The position numbers and the translations under genes are program-made. A stretch of 64,000 nt of DNA from Methylomonas sp. ZR1 (lineage in GTDB: Bacteria; Pseudomonadota; Gammaproteobacteria; Methylococcales; Methylomonadaceae): contig NZ_RCST01000001.1 in the NCBI RefSeq assembly GCF_013141865.1, forward strand, positions 558,001 to 622,000, written 5' to 3'. A model generated the notes under the pieces. It was not told where the DNA came from and searched no databases. It was given only the letters and a program-made list of their open reading frames with translations. Shown one piece after another: positions 18,216-27,594 of this stretch. How positions within the stretch are numbered: the stretch's first letter is position 1; the number at the start of each line of letters is the position of its first letter.

Positions 18216-18362
18216 CTACTCTGGGCGTTTGATGGCTCTATGACTTGCCGCTGATGTTTTCAATACCGTGTTACACCTAAATTTGTGTTGCTCTCGAACT
18301 TTGGTCGGAAACGGTTGCTCGAGTAAGGGAAAAATCTAAATTATGTTATTTCACCTGTTTTT

Positions 18363-18378
18363 TGTGAGCTAAATCACG
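18363..18378 (+). promoter_or_regulatory. CRP-like binding site
   Basis: TGTGA (18363-18367), six bases, then TCACG (18374-18378) matches the CRP/Vfr pattern TGTGA-N6-TCACA at nine of ten positions. It lies about 64 bases upstream of the -24 element of the sigma-54-type promoter. Confidence 0.5.
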
Positions 18379-18441
18379 GACTTTGATTAGGGGCTGAGAA
18401 TAAGTAAATTCTAATTGTTTGTAATTAATACGTTTTATAGG

Positions 18442-18457
18442 TGGCATAAGGATTGCG
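18442..18457 (+). promoter_or_regulatory. Sigma-54 (-24/-12) promoter of the PEP-CTERM gene
   Basis: TGGCAT, five bases, TTGCG matches the TGGCAC-N5-TTGCW pattern with the essential GG and GC correctly spaced. It lies 100 bases before the start codon. Sigma-54 promoters upstream of PEP-CTERM genes are known from PrsK/PrsR-regulated systems. Confidence 0.65.
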
Positions 18458-18557
18458 TTAGGGAGGCAGGCGCCTGTCAGTGATGGCTTACAAGATTGTT
18501 AAGTCCTGGGCTCAAGGTGCTTTCTCCCTAAAACTTAAGATTTAAGGTAAAAAACGT

Positions 18558-19466
18558 ATGATCAAAACAAAATTGGCTAAAGCTGTTTCGATGGCGGTCG
18601 CGGGTGTTGCGCTTTCAGCGGGTGCATCTACCGCATCGGCGCACGTCATGTACAACACCTTCACGACAACGGCGGCCAGTGCAACCGATGGTTGGAATTA
18701 CACTTATGACGGTCCTGATGTCGATACCATTGCTACCGGCCCTGAAAGCGGCGGCTATCAAGGTACCCAAGTGCCTTGGCTTGGTACAACAGGCGGTGCG
18801 TTGCCGTTCGGATATACCGGTCGCGCGCATTTGAACTGGGCTGCCGCGATTCACGGACCAGGAACCTTGGAGGTGTCTGCCGCCGACGCACTGGCTGATT
18901 ATGGCGTGGCAGCGGAAATTGATACGGGCGCCGGTGCTTGGAAAGATAATGGCCTGGGTAACGACGGGTTACCCACTGCAACAGGTCCAACCGGTTGGAA
19001 ACACCAAATTGACATGGGTTTGATTAAATCCGACATCTCTACTGTACTGAGGCTGAACCTGACCTCGCTGGGCACCATTAACGGTAATTTTGGCGTTACC
19101 GTGTTTAAAGGTATGGATACTACCAACTCGGTAGCTTATAGCCACCACGGTAGTTGGAATAACACCGGCAAGCCGGAAAATACCAGCAACCCTTTCTACA
19201 ATGTGGGCGTTGGTTCCGGTATGGAGTACCTGACTCATGACGCTACCGTCGATGCTGTGAATTATCTTGAGTTTTTCGCAGAGGCAGGCCAAGTTTATAC
19301 GATTGCGCTGGGTGGTAACGGCGTCGGCAGATGGAATGCAAACGTCTCCGGCTACGAGTTATCCATTGCCGCTGTGCCAGTTCCTGGCGCCGTTTGGTTA
19401 TTCGGCAGCGCGATGGCCGGGATGATCGGTTTTGGCGGTCGCCGTAAAGCTGCCGTCGCGGCGTAA
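18558..19466 (+). CDS. PEP-CTERM-sorted exported protein
   Basis: A 302-residue protein with a signal peptide (about residues 1-28, ending ASTASA) and a C-terminal sorting tail: VPVPGAVWLFGSAMAGMIGF, then GRRKAAVAA. That tail is the PEP-CTERM tripartite signal (short motif, hydrophobic helix, basic end), recognised by an exosortase. The body is rich in Gly, Thr, Asn and aromatic residues, as in secreted surface proteins; no enzyme motif is seen and the role is unknown. It is a single-gene unit behind a sigma-54-type promoter. Confidence 0.88.
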   Translation: MIKTKLAKAVSMAVAGVALSAGASTASAHVMYNTFTTTAASATDGWNYTYDGPDVDTIATGPESGGYQGTQVPWLGTTGGALPFGYTGRAHLNWAAAIHGPGTLEVSAADALADYGVAAEIDTGAGAWKDNGLGNDGLPTATGPTGWKHQIDMGLIKSDISTVLRLNLTSLGTINGNFGVTVFKGMDTTNSVAYSHHGSWNNTGKPENTSNPFYNVGVGSGMEYLTHDATVDAVNYLEFFAEAGQVYTIALGGNGVGRWNANVSGYELSIAAVPVPGAVWLFGSAMAGMIGFGGRRKAAVAA

Positions 19467-19698
19467 GGGTGAAAGTATGCTGCAAGTCTGACGGTTTGTA
19501 GCGCAGGGAATGTGGTTTTAGGAATAATCAGGAAGATTTGCCAGGGATGGCGTCTTTGTTACGGGGCGGCTAAGGATGTGGTCGACCGTTCCTCCCAATA
19601 GATTCGTCGCTACCTTGTACCGAGTTCTGATCACAGTTAGCAGTTAAATTTTAGGTTTACCCTTTGATATACTCCCCGGTATTTTTGAGGGTGCGCTA
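19467..19698 (+). other. Intergenic region before waaA
   Basis: No gene seen. A possible -10 TATACT lies at 19668-19673 with no good -35. Downstream of it is a candidate 20-codon leader ORF (19699-19761). Confidence 0.3.
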
Positions 19699-19761
19699 AT
19701 GTCCAAGGACGCAACGCTAGCTTTAAGACGCTTTATTTCGCAGCTGGCTTACAGGTTTTAA
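19699..19761 (+). CDS. Candidate 20-residue upstream ORF before waaA
   Basis: ATG to TAA encodes MSKDATLALRRFISQLAYRF. A GAGGG ribosome site (19687-19691) lies seven bases before the ATG, and the stop is six bases before the waaA start. It may be a leader peptide that couples translation to waaA. Very short ORFs arise by chance, so this is tentative. Confidence 0.3.
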   Translation: MSKDATLALRRFISQLAYRF

Positions 19762-19767
19762 AAGCCG

Positions 19768-21027
19768 ATGCGTCGTCTCTATACATTGGTTTTCGGTTTA
19801 ATTTTACCCGCCGTTTTGTTTAGGCTTTACTGGCGCGGCATCAAAGCGCCGGCCTACCGGCAGCGTTGGCGCGAACGCTTAGGCATCTATTCCACCCCAT
19901 CAAAGCGCGATGTCATTTGGTTGCACGCGGTTTCGGTGGGCGAAGCGGAAGCGGCTTTTCCATTGCTTAAGCTATTGCAGGCTGAATATCCGGAAATACC
20001 GGTGTTGGTCACCACCACCACGCCGACAGGGTCGGCGCGTGTTCAAGCTGTACTGGCTGACCAAGTCGAACACGTCTATCTGCCTTACGATTTACCTTTT
20101 ATAGTCGCGCGCTTTCTTAAGCATTTTCGGCCAAGGCTGGCGGTGATCATGGAAAAGGAGATCTGGCCGAATTTGTTTGCCGCCTGTGCGATGCAGGCGA
20201 TTCCACTATTTGTGATTAACGCGCGATTGTCCGAGCGATCTGCGCGTTCTTATCAAAAAATCCCGCGGTTGGTTAAACCGGCTTTAGCTTGCGTGCACAC
20301 GATTGCAGCGCAAACCGAGGAAGATCGCTCGCGGTTTATCGAGATTGGTGCTGAATCGGCGCAAGTACAGGTGCTGGGGAATATCAAGTTTGATATGGCG
20401 GTAGATGCGGCTACGGTCGCGGCTGGGCAGCTATTGAAACAACAATTATTTGCCCAGCGTTGGGTCTGGATCATAGCTAGCACTCATCAGGGCGAAGAAG
20501 AGATATTTCTGGCGCTTTACCCGCTCCTTAAAGCATCGATACCCGAATTGCTGTTGTTGATAGTGCCACGCCATCCTGAGCGCTTTCAAACCGTTAAAAA
20601 GCTCTGCGAACAGCAGGGTTTGGCGGTGGCGATGCGTAGCGAGCAAAAGCAGCATCATGAGCAAACCGATGTTTATATCGCTGACAGCATGGGTGAGTTA
20701 AAAATGTTGTACGCCGCTGCCGATCTGGCTTTTGTCGGCGGTAGCCTGGTGCCGGTCGGCGGTCACAACGTATTGGAACCGGCCGCCATTGGCGTGCCAG
20801 TGTTATTTGGCTCGGAAATGTTTAATTTTCAGGAAATTGCCGAGCGCATTTTAGCCTTGGAAGGGGCGATACAGTGTCGTGATAGCCAAAGCCTAACCGA
20901 TGCAGTGTTGCGTCTCTATCGCGATGTAGCGTTTAGAAATAGATTGATCGATAACGGTAGGTCGTTTGTAGAAAATAACCAAGGCGCGACAAAACGGGTG
21001 GTGGGTTTGTTGGCGCAGTGCCTGTAG
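19768..21027 (+). CDS. waaA: 3-deoxy-D-manno-octulosonic acid (Kdo) transferase
   Basis: A 419-residue inner-membrane glycosyltransferase that adds Kdo from CMP-Kdo to lipid IVA in lipopolysaccharide synthesis. An N-terminal membrane anchor (LYTLVFGLILPAVLFRLYW) is followed by WLHAVSVGEAEAAFPLL, the conserved VTTTTPTGSARV, the EKEIWPNL block near residue 128 and the C-terminal GGSLVPVGGHNVLEPAAIGVPV. Length is normal for WaaA/KdtA. It stands alone between the PEP-CTERM gene and argG. Confidence 0.97.
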   Translation: MRRLYTLVFGLILPAVLFRLYWRGIKAPAYRQRWRERLGIYSTPSKRDVIWLHAVSVGEAEAAFPLLKLLQAEYPEIPVLVTTTTPTGSARVQAVLADQVEHVYLPYDLPFIVARFLKHFRPRLAVIMEKEIWPNLFAACAMQAIPLFVINARLSERSARSYQKIPRLVKPALACVHTIAAQTEEDRSRFIEIGAESAQVQVLGNIKFDMAVDAATVAAGQLLKQQLFAQRWVWIIASTHQGEEEIFLALYPLLKASIPELLLLIVPRHPERFQTVKKLCEQQGLAVAMRSEQKQHHEQTDVYIADSMGELKMLYAAADLAFVGGSLVPVGGHNVLEPAAIGVPVLFGSEMFNFQEIAERILALEGAIQCRDSQSLTDAVLRLYRDVAFRNRLIDNGRSFVENNQGATKRVVGLLAQCL

Positions 21028-21123
21028 TTTTACGTGTGGGTTAGGGCGGTTAGCGGGCAACTCGTTGAGGTTTTCCGTTATAATTCGCCCGTTTTTTAAT
21101 TTGTAAAAGGTGTGAAGCGCATT

Positions 21124-22335
21124 ATGTCGGATATTAAAAAAGTGGTGTTGGCCTATTCCGGTGGTTTGGATACCTCGGTTATTTTGAAATGGCTGCAAGA
21201 TGTCTACGACTGTGAAGTGGTGACATTTACCGCCGACATCGGTCAGGGTGAAGAACTGGAGCCGGCTCGCGCTAAAGCAACTGCTGCCGGCATCAAGGAA
21301 ATTTATATCGACGATTTGCGCGAAGAATTTGCTCGCGATTTCGTGTTTCCGATGTTCCGTGCCAATACCATTTACGAAGGCGAGTATCTGCTCGGCACTT
21401 CGATTGCCCGTCCCTTGATTGCCAAACGCTTAATCGAAATCGCCAATGAAACCGGTGCTGACGCGGTCTCTCATGGCGCGACCGGCAAGGGCAACGACCA
21501 AGTGCGTTTTGAATTGGGCGCTTATGCCTTGCGTCCGGATATTAAAATCATCGCCCCTTGGCGCGAATGGGATTTGAATTCGCGGCAAAAATTGCTGGAT
21601 TATGCCGAACAGCACGGCATTTCCGTGGAAATGAAAAAGGGTAAAACCTCGCCTTATTCCATGGATGCCAACTCGTTGCATATTTCGTACGAAGGCCGGA
21701 TTTTGGAAAATCCCTGGACGGAACCGGAAGAAGATATGTGGCGCTGGACCGTATCGCCGGAAAATGCCCCGGATCAAGCGACCTACGTGGAACTTACCTA
21801 TCAGAATGGTGACATCGTCGCTATCGACGATGTGCCGCATACGCCGCATCAGGTGATGGAAAAATTGAACAAAGTTGCCGGTGCTAACGGCGTTGGCCGT
21901 CTGGACATCGTCGAGAATCGCTATGTCGGTATGAAGTCCAGAGGCTGCTACGAAACGCCTGCCGGCACGGTGATGTTGAAAGCGCATCGCGCCATCGAAT
22001 CGCTGACCCTGGACCGCGAAGTGGCGCACTTAAAAGACGAGTTGATGCCGCGTTATGCGTCCTTGATTTACAACGGTTACTGGTGGAGTCCGGAGCGGGC
22101 GCTGTTACAAACCATGATCGATGCCTCACAGGTCAACGTTAACGGCAAGGTCCGGGTGAAGTTGTATAAAGGCAATGTGGTTGTGGTCGGTCGCGCCTCG
22201 GAAACCAATAGTCTGTTCGATGAAAATATCGCGACTTTTGAAGAAGATGGTGGTGCTTACAACCAAAAAGACGCCGAAGGCTTTATTAAACTGAATGCCC
22301 TGAGAATGCGGATTGCCGCCAAAAAAGGTCGTTGA
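21124..22335 (+). CDS. argG: Argininosuccinate synthase
   Basis: A 403-residue enzyme joining citrulline and aspartate with ATP in the seventh step of arginine synthesis. The ATP-binding loop [15 protein letters not shown] is at residues 9-23, and the family blocks [15 protein letters not shown] and [18 protein letters not shown] are present. I chose the ATG at 21124; a GTG at 21112 is possible but sits directly against the AAAGG ribosome site. A TATAAT box (21079-21084) lies 40 bases upstream. Confidence 0.98.
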   Translation: MSDIKKVVLAYSGGLDTSVILKWLQDVYDCEVVTFTADIGQGEELEPARAKATAAGIKEIYIDDLREEFARDFVFPMFRANTIYEGEYLLGTSIARPLIAKRLIEIANETGADAVSHGATGKGNDQVRFELGAYALRPDIKIIAPWREWDLNSRQKLLDYAEQHGISVEMKKGKTSPYSMDANSLHISYEGRILENPWTEPEEDMWRWTVSPENAPDQATYVELTYQNGDIVAIDDVPHTPHQVMEKLNKVAGANGVGRLDIVENRYVGMKSRGCYETPAGTVMLKAHRAIESLTLDREVAHLKDELMPRYASLIYNGYWWSPERALLQTMIDASQVNVNGKVRVKLYKGNVVVVGRASETNSLFDENIATFEEDGGAYNQKDAEGFIKLNALRMRIAAKKGR

Positions 22336-22477
22336 TCGCGGTTTGTATAAAACAGGACATTTTTGATTTAGCTTGTATAATGCGCCGATGTATTTCCGGC
22401 GGGCATGGGGTGCCGTTTAGGCGCCGCGTGCTCTAGGAAATCAATAGAGCTTCCCGATTAGCAACACTAAAAGAATA

Positions 22478-23092
22478 ATGAGCGATATGCCTGAGATTAA
22501 TCTGGATGATGTCAATACCGATAAGCATGAGATAGTCTATCTGCGCGCCCATCAGCATCAGGCGCTGATGAAGGCTAATCGCTTTTTGTTAATGCTGGTT
22601 CTGGCGTTGATGGCGGCGGTTTTTTTGTTGGGTTTTGTCTTACTGCCTAAACAAAATCTGTTGACCGAAATACAAAAGCATCAGGCTATCTCGGCAGTGT
22701 ATGCCACGCAGAATCCGGCGCTATCCGCCGAAATCAGCGCCTTGAAAGGCCAGTTGTTCGGCTTGTTAAGCGGGTCTATCGACAGCAAGCTAAGAGCCCT
22801 GGAAGAGAATATCAAAAAGGGTAGCGTGGCTGATTCCCTGCAGACCATTCAGGATCTGAAAGGCGATGTCAAAATACTCACTACCTATTCCGTTGATTCG
22901 CCGGCAAAAGTGGAAGGTGCGGCTGCCAATCAGGCCCTGATCAAGGAATTGAACGACATTAAGGATTTGGTTTATCTGACCTTTGTGTCTTGCGGATTGA
23001 TGATTGCGGCGATTGCCGGAGTTTGGCTACGCAACCGTTACCGCTTAACCCATCAACGCAGCCAACAGGCGTATCTCGGCCGTCAAGACTAA
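22478..23092 (+). CDS. Hypothetical membrane protein with two membrane spans
   Basis: A 204-residue protein I do not recognise. A hydrophilic N-terminus (residues 1-33) is followed by a membrane span (FLLMLVLALMAAVFLLGFVL), a helical, Leu/Lys/Glu-rich middle region of about 110 residues likely to be periplasmic, a second span (VYLTFVSCGLMIAAIAGVWL) and a basic C-terminus. The layout resembles a scaffold or sensor without an enzyme domain. It follows argG after 142 bases, which contain a TATAAT box at 22376-22381, so it may have its own promoter. An intrinsic terminator follows. Confidence 0.75.
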   Translation: MSDMPEINLDDVNTDKHEIVYLRAHQHQALMKANRFLLMLVLALMAAVFLLGFVLLPKQNLLTEIQKHQAISAVYATQNPALSAEISALKGQLFGLLSGSIDSKLRALEENIKKGSVADSLQTIQDLKGDVKILTTYSVDSPAKVEGAAANQALIKELNDIKDLVYLTFVSCGLMIAAIAGVWLRNRYRLTHQRSQQAYLGRQD

Positions 23093-23111
23093 CTTGTAGT
23101 ATAACGACCAT

Positions 23112-23148
23112 AAAAAAGCCGCTGTCCCGTGAGGGGCAGCGGCTTTTT
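23112..23148 (+). terminator. Bidirectional intrinsic terminator
   Basis: AAAAAGCCGCTG and CAGCGGCTTTTT pair around a 12-base loop between two converging genes (membrane protein on plus, cytochrome c on minus). T runs lie on both sides, so it can serve both strands. Confidence 0.9.
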
Positions 23149-23168
23149 GTTTGCCTGTAAGGCTACGA

Positions 23169-23504
23169 TTATTTTTTCAGATATTCGTAAACTGCATCGA
23201 TAGCTTGGTCTTCGGTGTAACCTGCTTTTTTCACAGGACCGACTTCCATGATAGCTGCAACAGCTTTAGGCATACCGTTTTTGCCTTCTTTTAAGACTTT
23301 GGCAAATTGGTCTTTAGGCAGTTTACCCGCGCCGATCAAAGCAGATAATTGTGGGTTAGAAGCGATGTCATGGCAAGCGCCGCAACCACGACCGAAAGCA
23401 CGCTCATAAATTTTCGCGCCGATTTCTTCCGCTTCGTTAGCTGCAACTTGTCCGCTGATAGCGATCAAAGCTGCGCCTACTAATAAACCGAATGATTTTT
23501 TCAT
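23169..23504 (-). CDS. Periplasmic class I cytochrome c
   Basis: A 111-residue protein with a signal peptide (residues 1-22, cleaved after AAN or nearby), one haem-attachment motif CGACH (Cys41, Cys44, His45) and a likely distal ligand Met78 in KNGMPKAV. It should carry electrons in the periplasm; the partner oxidase or dehydrogenase is not in the window. The gene stands alone, with 207 bases between it and cysG on the same strand. Confidence 0.92.
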   Translation of the reverse strand: MKKSFGLLVGAALIAISGQVAANEAEEIGAKIYERAFGRGCGACHDIASNPQLSALIGAGKLPKDQFAKVLKEGKNGMPKAVAAIMEVGPVKKAGYTEDQAIDAVYEYLKK

Positions 23505-23711
23505 ATGATTCTCTCGTTGTGTTTAAAAAAAGAACTGCATATTCTTATTTGCATAGGCAGTTCATTGGGAAATTAAGCGGGTAAAGGATAGGGAACTTTA
23601 GCGAAAAATTCAATCGATTTTCTCTGTCGCTCGCGCCTTTACCGGGTTTGCGGGCTGATTTTTCCAAGTAAAACTTAACATCGCCTGAAATAAGGAAAAA
23701 TTCACATGTGC

Positions 23712-25103
23712 TTAGTTTTGGCCGGGTTGAAACCATTCCAAGTGTTTGCGCAGGCGCACTACGGTGCCCACTATGATCAAGGTCGGTGGTTTAATGTCCG
23801 CGTTTTCGACACGTTTAGGCATATCGCCCAGGGTGCCGGTAATGACTCGCTGATGGCGGGTAGTGCCTTGTTGAATCAATGCAATTGGTTGATCGACCGG
23901 GCAGCCGTGATCGATCAACGATTGGCAGATAGTCTCCAAACCGACCAGACCCATATAAATCACGACGGTCTGATTAGGCGAGGCTAACTGGCTCCAGTTG
24001 AGGTTGATGTTGCCGTCCTTCAAATGCCCAGTAACGAAGGTGCACGACTGTGCATGGTCGCGATGGGTCAGCGGAATTCCCGCATAGCTAGCGCAGCCGG
24101 CGGCAGCGGTAATGCCTGGTACGACTTGGAACTGAATGCCTTGCTGCATCAGGGTTTCGATTTCCTCGCCACCTCGGCCGAAAATAAACGGATCGCCGCC
24201 TTTCAGGCGTGCGACGCGCTTGCCCGACAAAGCCAGATTCGCCAGCAACTCGTTGATCGATTCCTGCGGTAGACTGTGATTGCTGCGTTGCTTGCCCACG
24301 TAGATTTTCTCCGCGTCGCGGCGAGCCATTTCTAATATTTCCTGGGAGACGAGCCTGTCGTAGACGATCACATCCGCTTGCTGCATCAAGCGCAGGGCTC
24401 GAAAAGTCAATAAATCCGGATCGCCGGGGCCGGCACCGATCAAATACACCTCGCCGCGATTTTGTGTCTGCTCAGCCGCATCAAGTTTGGCTTGTAATTC
24501 TATTGCAGCTTGCTCGCGGCGGCCGGAAAACACCAATTCGGCGATGTGGCCTTGCAAGGCGTCTTCCCAGAATACCCTGCGGCGGTTGGGTTCTTTGAGT
24601 CGTTCCTTAACCAATGCTCGAAAATCCTCGGCAAACTGCGCCAGCAGCCCGAACGCACCGGGAATGGCGCTTTCCACCTTGGAACGCAGTAAGCGCGCGA
24701 GAACCGGTGACACGCCGCCGGAAGACACCGCTACGATTAATGGCGAGCGATCAACAATCGCCGGAAAGATAAAACTGCATAAATCGGGATTATCCACCAC
24801 GTTCACCGGAATATTCTGAGCCGTCGCAGCTTGCGCAACCGTTTCGTTGACCGTGCGCTGGTTGGTGGCCGATATGACCACGCGCATGCCTTTCACATCG
24901 TCCGCAGCAAAGGCCTTTTGTTGGATTACTACTTGATTATTGCGCCCCATTTCCGCGACGCTAGCGCCAATTTCCAGAGCCACCACGGTAATTCGCGCGC
25001 CGGTTTTTGCCAGGAGCTCGATTTTACGCGAGGCGATTTCGCCGGCGCCGACAACCAGGCATGGCTGGTCTTTTAGTTTTAAGAAAAGCGGGAAGTAATC
25101 CAT
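23712..25103 (-). CDS. cysG: Siroheme synthase (trifunctional CysG)
   Basis: A 463-residue fusion. The N-terminal part (residues 1-200) is the precorrin-2 dehydrogenase/ferrochelatase, with NAD-binding VVGAGEIASRKIELL and NVVDNPDLCSFIFPAIV. The C-terminal part (about 215-460) is uroporphyrinogen-III C-methyltransferase, with GAGPGDPDLLTFRALRLM and LKGGDPFIFGRGGEE. The product is siroheme for sulfite and nitrite reductases. Length matches the E. coli protein (457). No reductase gene is near. Confidence 0.97.
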   Translation of the reverse strand: MDYFPLFLKLKDQPCLVVGAGEIASRKIELLAKTGARITVVALEIGASVAEMGRNNQVVIQQKAFAADDVKGMRVVISATNQRTVNETVAQAATAQNIPVNVVDNPDLCSFIFPAIVDRSPLIVAVSSGGVSPVLARLLRSKVESAIPGAFGLLAQFAEDFRALVKERLKEPNRRRVFWEDALQGHIAELVFSGRREQAAIELQAKLDAAEQTQNRGEVYLIGAGPGDPDLLTFRALRLMQQADVIVYDRLVSQEILEMARRDAEKIYVGKQRSNHSLPQESINELLANLALSGKRVARLKGGDPFIFGRGGEEIETLMQQGIQFQVVPGITAAAGCASYAGIPLTHRDHAQSCTFVTGHLKDGNINLNWSQLASPNQTVVIYMGLVGLETICQSLIDHGCPVDQPIALIQQGTTRHQRVITGTLGDMPKRVENADIKPPTLIIVGTVVRLRKHLEWFQPGQN

Positions 25104-25177
25104 GGTGCTTGATTTTCGTGGTCTGGGGTTGGTGTTATTATAAGCGTTGTCTAAAGAACAGTTGAGTGAACACCACT

Positions 25178-25408
25178 ATGATCGAATTTGATTTGGAAGT
25201 CGATGCCAGCGGATTGCAATGTCCGTTACCGTTGCTGCGTTTGAAAAAGGCGATTATGGAAGTGGAAAGCGGCAGGGTAGTCAAAGTGATTGCTACCGAT
25301 CCGGCGGCCCATTTGGACTTTGGCGTCTATATCGATCAAGCGGGACATATTCCGCTGAAGATATTCAAGGAAGCCGATAAACAAGTATTCTTTATACAGA
25401 AAAAATAG
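25178..25408 (+). CDS. TusA-family sulfur carrier-like protein
   Basis: A 76-residue protein with the TusA/SirA signature LQCPLPLLRLKKAI, whose cysteine carries persulfide in known members, followed by ESGRVVKVIATDPAAHLDFG. It is divergent from cysG with a 74-base gap. The ATG at 25178 gives normal family length; an in-frame GTG at 25166 would add four residues. Whether it serves tRNA thiolation or another sulfur pathway cannot be told. Confidence 0.85.
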   Translation: MIEFDLEVDASGLQCPLPLLRLKKAIMEVESGRVVKVIATDPAAHLDFGVYIDQAGHIPLKIFKEADKQVFFIQKK

Positions 25409-25426
25409 AAGCGATTCAATATTATA

Positions 25427-25457
25427 AAGGGTCAAAAGGGCGCTTCTTTTGACCCTT
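25427..25457 (+). terminator. Inverted repeat between convergent genes
   Basis: A perfect 12-bp stem, AAGGGTCAAAAG (25427-25438) with CTTTTGACCCTT (25446-25457), and a 7-base loop lies between the TusA-like gene and the HAD gene. It lacks a long T run, so it may work as a weak bidirectional terminator or protect RNA ends. Confidence 0.65.
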
Positions 25458-25468
25458 GTCCTCAGCTT

Positions 25469-26125
25469 TTATTTCCTCAAGCTAATAATCGGCCAGTTTG
25501 CTTGCCGAGCAACTTCCCGTAGTTTTTCGTCGGGATCGACAGCAACCGGTTGATCGACCAAGCTCAATAGCGGCAAATCGTTATGCGAATCGCTGTAGAA
25601 CCAACTGCCTGCCAGCGTTTCCGTGGAATTGGCCAGCCAGTCGTTCAGCTGCACTACTTTTCCTTGCTGAAAGCAGGGTGTGCCGTTGAATTTACCGGTG
25701 TAGCGACCATCGACAAATTCCGGTGTGGTAGCCAGCAGGTTGTCGATACCGTATAGCTTGACGATAGGCTCGGTGACGAAGCGATTGGTGGCGGTAATCA
25801 CCAGCAAGGTGTCGCCGGCCGCGCGATGCTTTTCCACCAAAGCTTGGGCAGCCTCCAGCATGATCGGCTCGATCAGCGTTTCGATGAATTCAGCGCGCCA
25901 GCGATACAGTTGCTCTGCGTCGTGTTGGGCTAGTGGCGCCAGTGAGAAATGCAAAAACTCGACAATATCCAGCGTGCCGTGTTTGTAATCCTCGTAGAAT
26001 TTTTTATTGGCCTGTTCATACTGGTCTTTGTCGACAATGCCACGGTCGACTAAAAATTGGCCCCATAAAAAATCGCTGTCATCGGCGATCAGCGTGTTAT
26101 CCAGATCAAAAATCGCTAAGCTCAC
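25469..26125 (-). CDS. HAD-superfamily subfamily IB phosphatase
   Basis: A 218-residue hydrolase. Motif I is FDLDNTLIADDSD (nucleophile Asp7), motif II LLVITATNRF and motif III/IV SDSHNDLPLL. The cap lies between motifs I and II as in the SerB-like HAD-IB group. Substrate unknown; members are often annotated as phosphoserine-phosphatase-like. It is divergently placed from rppH (153-base gap), an arrangement known in other gammaproteobacteria. Confidence 0.88.
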   Translation of the reverse strand: MSLAIFDLDNTLIADDSDFLWGQFLVDRGIVDKDQYEQANKKFYEDYKHGTLDIVEFLHFSLAPLAQHDAEQLYRWRAEFIETLIEPIMLEAAQALVEKHRAAGDTLLVITATNRFVTEPIVKLYGIDNLLATTPEFVDGRYTGKFNGTPCFQQGKVVQLNDWLANSTETLAGSWFYSDSHNDLPLLSLVDQPVAVDPDEKLREVARQANWPIISLRK

Positions 26126-26278
26126 GGCAAATCCGTCGTCATAAAGAAAAAAGTAGCGGCCTGTGGCGTCCGCCGGTTATTTGTGGAACAATTGCGCCAT
26201 TCATTTTAATGGCCGTGCCGTTGTTAATTTTAACATCCAGGCATTAGCAACAGGGCGGCAAATAATACAGGTTTTTAC

Positions 26279-26806
26279 ATGATAGACTCGAAAGGATACC
26301 GGCCTAATGTCGGCATTATCCTTTGCAATGACGAGGGTCGTGTGTTTTGGGCAAAGCGCAAGGGCGCTAACTCGTGGCAGTTTCCGCAGGGCGGGATCGA
26401 TGGCGACGAGGACCCGGAAACCGCGATGTATCGGGAGTTGTGGGAGGAAACCGGCTTGTGTGCAGAGCATGTGCAGTTGCTGGGGCGCACCCGTTATTGG
26501 TTGCGCTATAAACTGCCGGATCGGTATATCCGCAAAAATTCCACGCCCTTGTGCATCGGGCAGAAACAGATTTGGTTTATTTTGCGCTTGATGACAGATG
26601 AATCGAATGTCAGGTTCGATTGCGGGCACAAGCAGGAGTTCGATAACTGGAAGTGGGTGGAGTACTGGTATCCGCTGAAAGATGTGGTTTACTTCAAACG
26701 CCGGGTGTACCGCAAAGCGATGGACGAATTAGGAGCTTTGTTGATTGCCAATGACGTGGGAGTCAACGCCGAGAGTTATTTATCCGGAAGATTGGCGTTT
26801 GGTTAG
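26279..26806 (+). CDS. rppH: RNA pyrophosphohydrolase
   Basis: A 175-residue Nudix enzyme that removes pyrophosphate from the 5' end of mRNAs and so triggers RNase E decay. A complete Nudix box spans residues 38-60 ([10 protein letters not shown], then [10 protein letters not shown]). The start [15 protein letters not shown] and the late [14 protein letters not shown] block are family-specific. Its stop overlaps by four bases the 3' end of cpdA on the opposite strand. Confidence 0.97.
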   Translation: MIDSKGYRPNVGIILCNDEGRVFWAKRKGANSWQFPQGGIDGDEDPETAMYRELWEETGLCAEHVQLLGRTRYWLRYKLPDRYIRKNSTPLCIGQKQIWFILRLMTDESNVRFDCGHKQEFDNWKWVEYWYPLKDVVYFKRRVYRKAMDELGALLIANDVGVNAESYLSGRLAFG

Positions 26807-27591
26807 TAACTGTGCTGGTTGGTTTGTAAGCCGCTCATGCTGATGGGCAGGTGATAGCATCTGGATCGCAAGTCGCCGTCATCCCCCAATTCGAAGATCC
26901 TGTAGCCGGGAGCTAGCGTATCCAGTTCAAACTCGGCGGCAAACGGTTTGAACTGAAAACAGCTGGCCGGCGTGGCGTATATCGCTATTTGTCTATGACT
27001 AGTTTGCATTTCCTGATGCAAATGACCGCAAGTGATGGCTTTAACCTGCGGGAACTGTTCCAATATTGCCAGCAATGCCTCGCCATTCTCAATTTGCATG
27101 GTATCCATCCAACTGCTCCCGCTGGCAATACAATGATGATGCACCGCCAGCAGCGCAGGCATGTCGTGTGTGCTTAGCGTTTGCCGTAAAAATATCAGTT
27201 CTTCCGGTGATAGAAACCCACTGGGGCACCCGGGTTTTTGGCTGTTTAACGCAATAATCTGCCAATTCTTCAGCAGCACATGTTTACGGCAACTGACGAA
27301 GTCAACGTTCAACTCGGTTTGCATCAGTTTCCAGTCGTCATGATTACCCGGCAAACACAGGCAAGGTGTTTGATAAGTTTGCAGATGCCGGCAAATTCGC
27401 CGGTAGCTATCGGCGCTAGGGTCTTGGCCTAAATCGCCGGTCAATAAAATCAAATCGAACGGGCCGAGAGTAGCATGCGCGTGGGCCAGGGTTTGCTGGA
27501 AATACTGTTCGGTATCGATACCAAGCATCCTGTCGCCGGCATGCGGCAATATATGCAGGTCGGTTAACTGCAAGACTTTTAAAGCAGGCAT
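26803..27591 (-). CDS. cpdA: 3',5'-cyclic AMP phosphodiesterase
   Basis: A 262-residue metallophosphoesterase. The metal-binding motifs appear in order: DLH (residues 11-13), GDLGQD, GNHDDW, HHH in LAVHHHC, and GHLHQE. CpdA-type enzymes hydrolyse cAMP and tune CRP activity; specificity for cAMP is inferred from overall resemblance to CpdA. It ends convergently with rppH and starts four bases after the Nudix gene on the same strand, probably as one unit with argA. Confidence 0.88.
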   Translation of the reverse strand: MPALKVLQLTDLHILPHAGDRMLGIDTEQYFQQTLAHAHATLGPFDLILLTGDLGQDPSADSYRRICRHLQTYQTPCLCLPGNHDDWKLMQTELNVDFVSCRKHVLLKNWQIIALNSQKPGCPSGFLSPEELIFLRQTLSTHDMPALLAVHHHCIASGSSWMDTMQIENGEALLAILEQFPQVKAITCGHLHQEMQTSHRQIAIYATPASCFQFKPFAAEFELDTLAPGYRIFELGDDGDLRSRCYHLPISMSGLQTNQHSY

Positions 27592-27594
27592 TGG

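Larger units (their letters stand above)
18216..18557 (+). other. 342-base regulatory region before the PEP-CTERM gene
   Basis: No gene. It contains a CRP-like palindrome (18363-18378) and a sigma-54-type promoter (18442-18457), listed separately, and an untranslated leader of roughly 90 bases. No clear terminator for ppsA was found. Confidence 0.6.
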
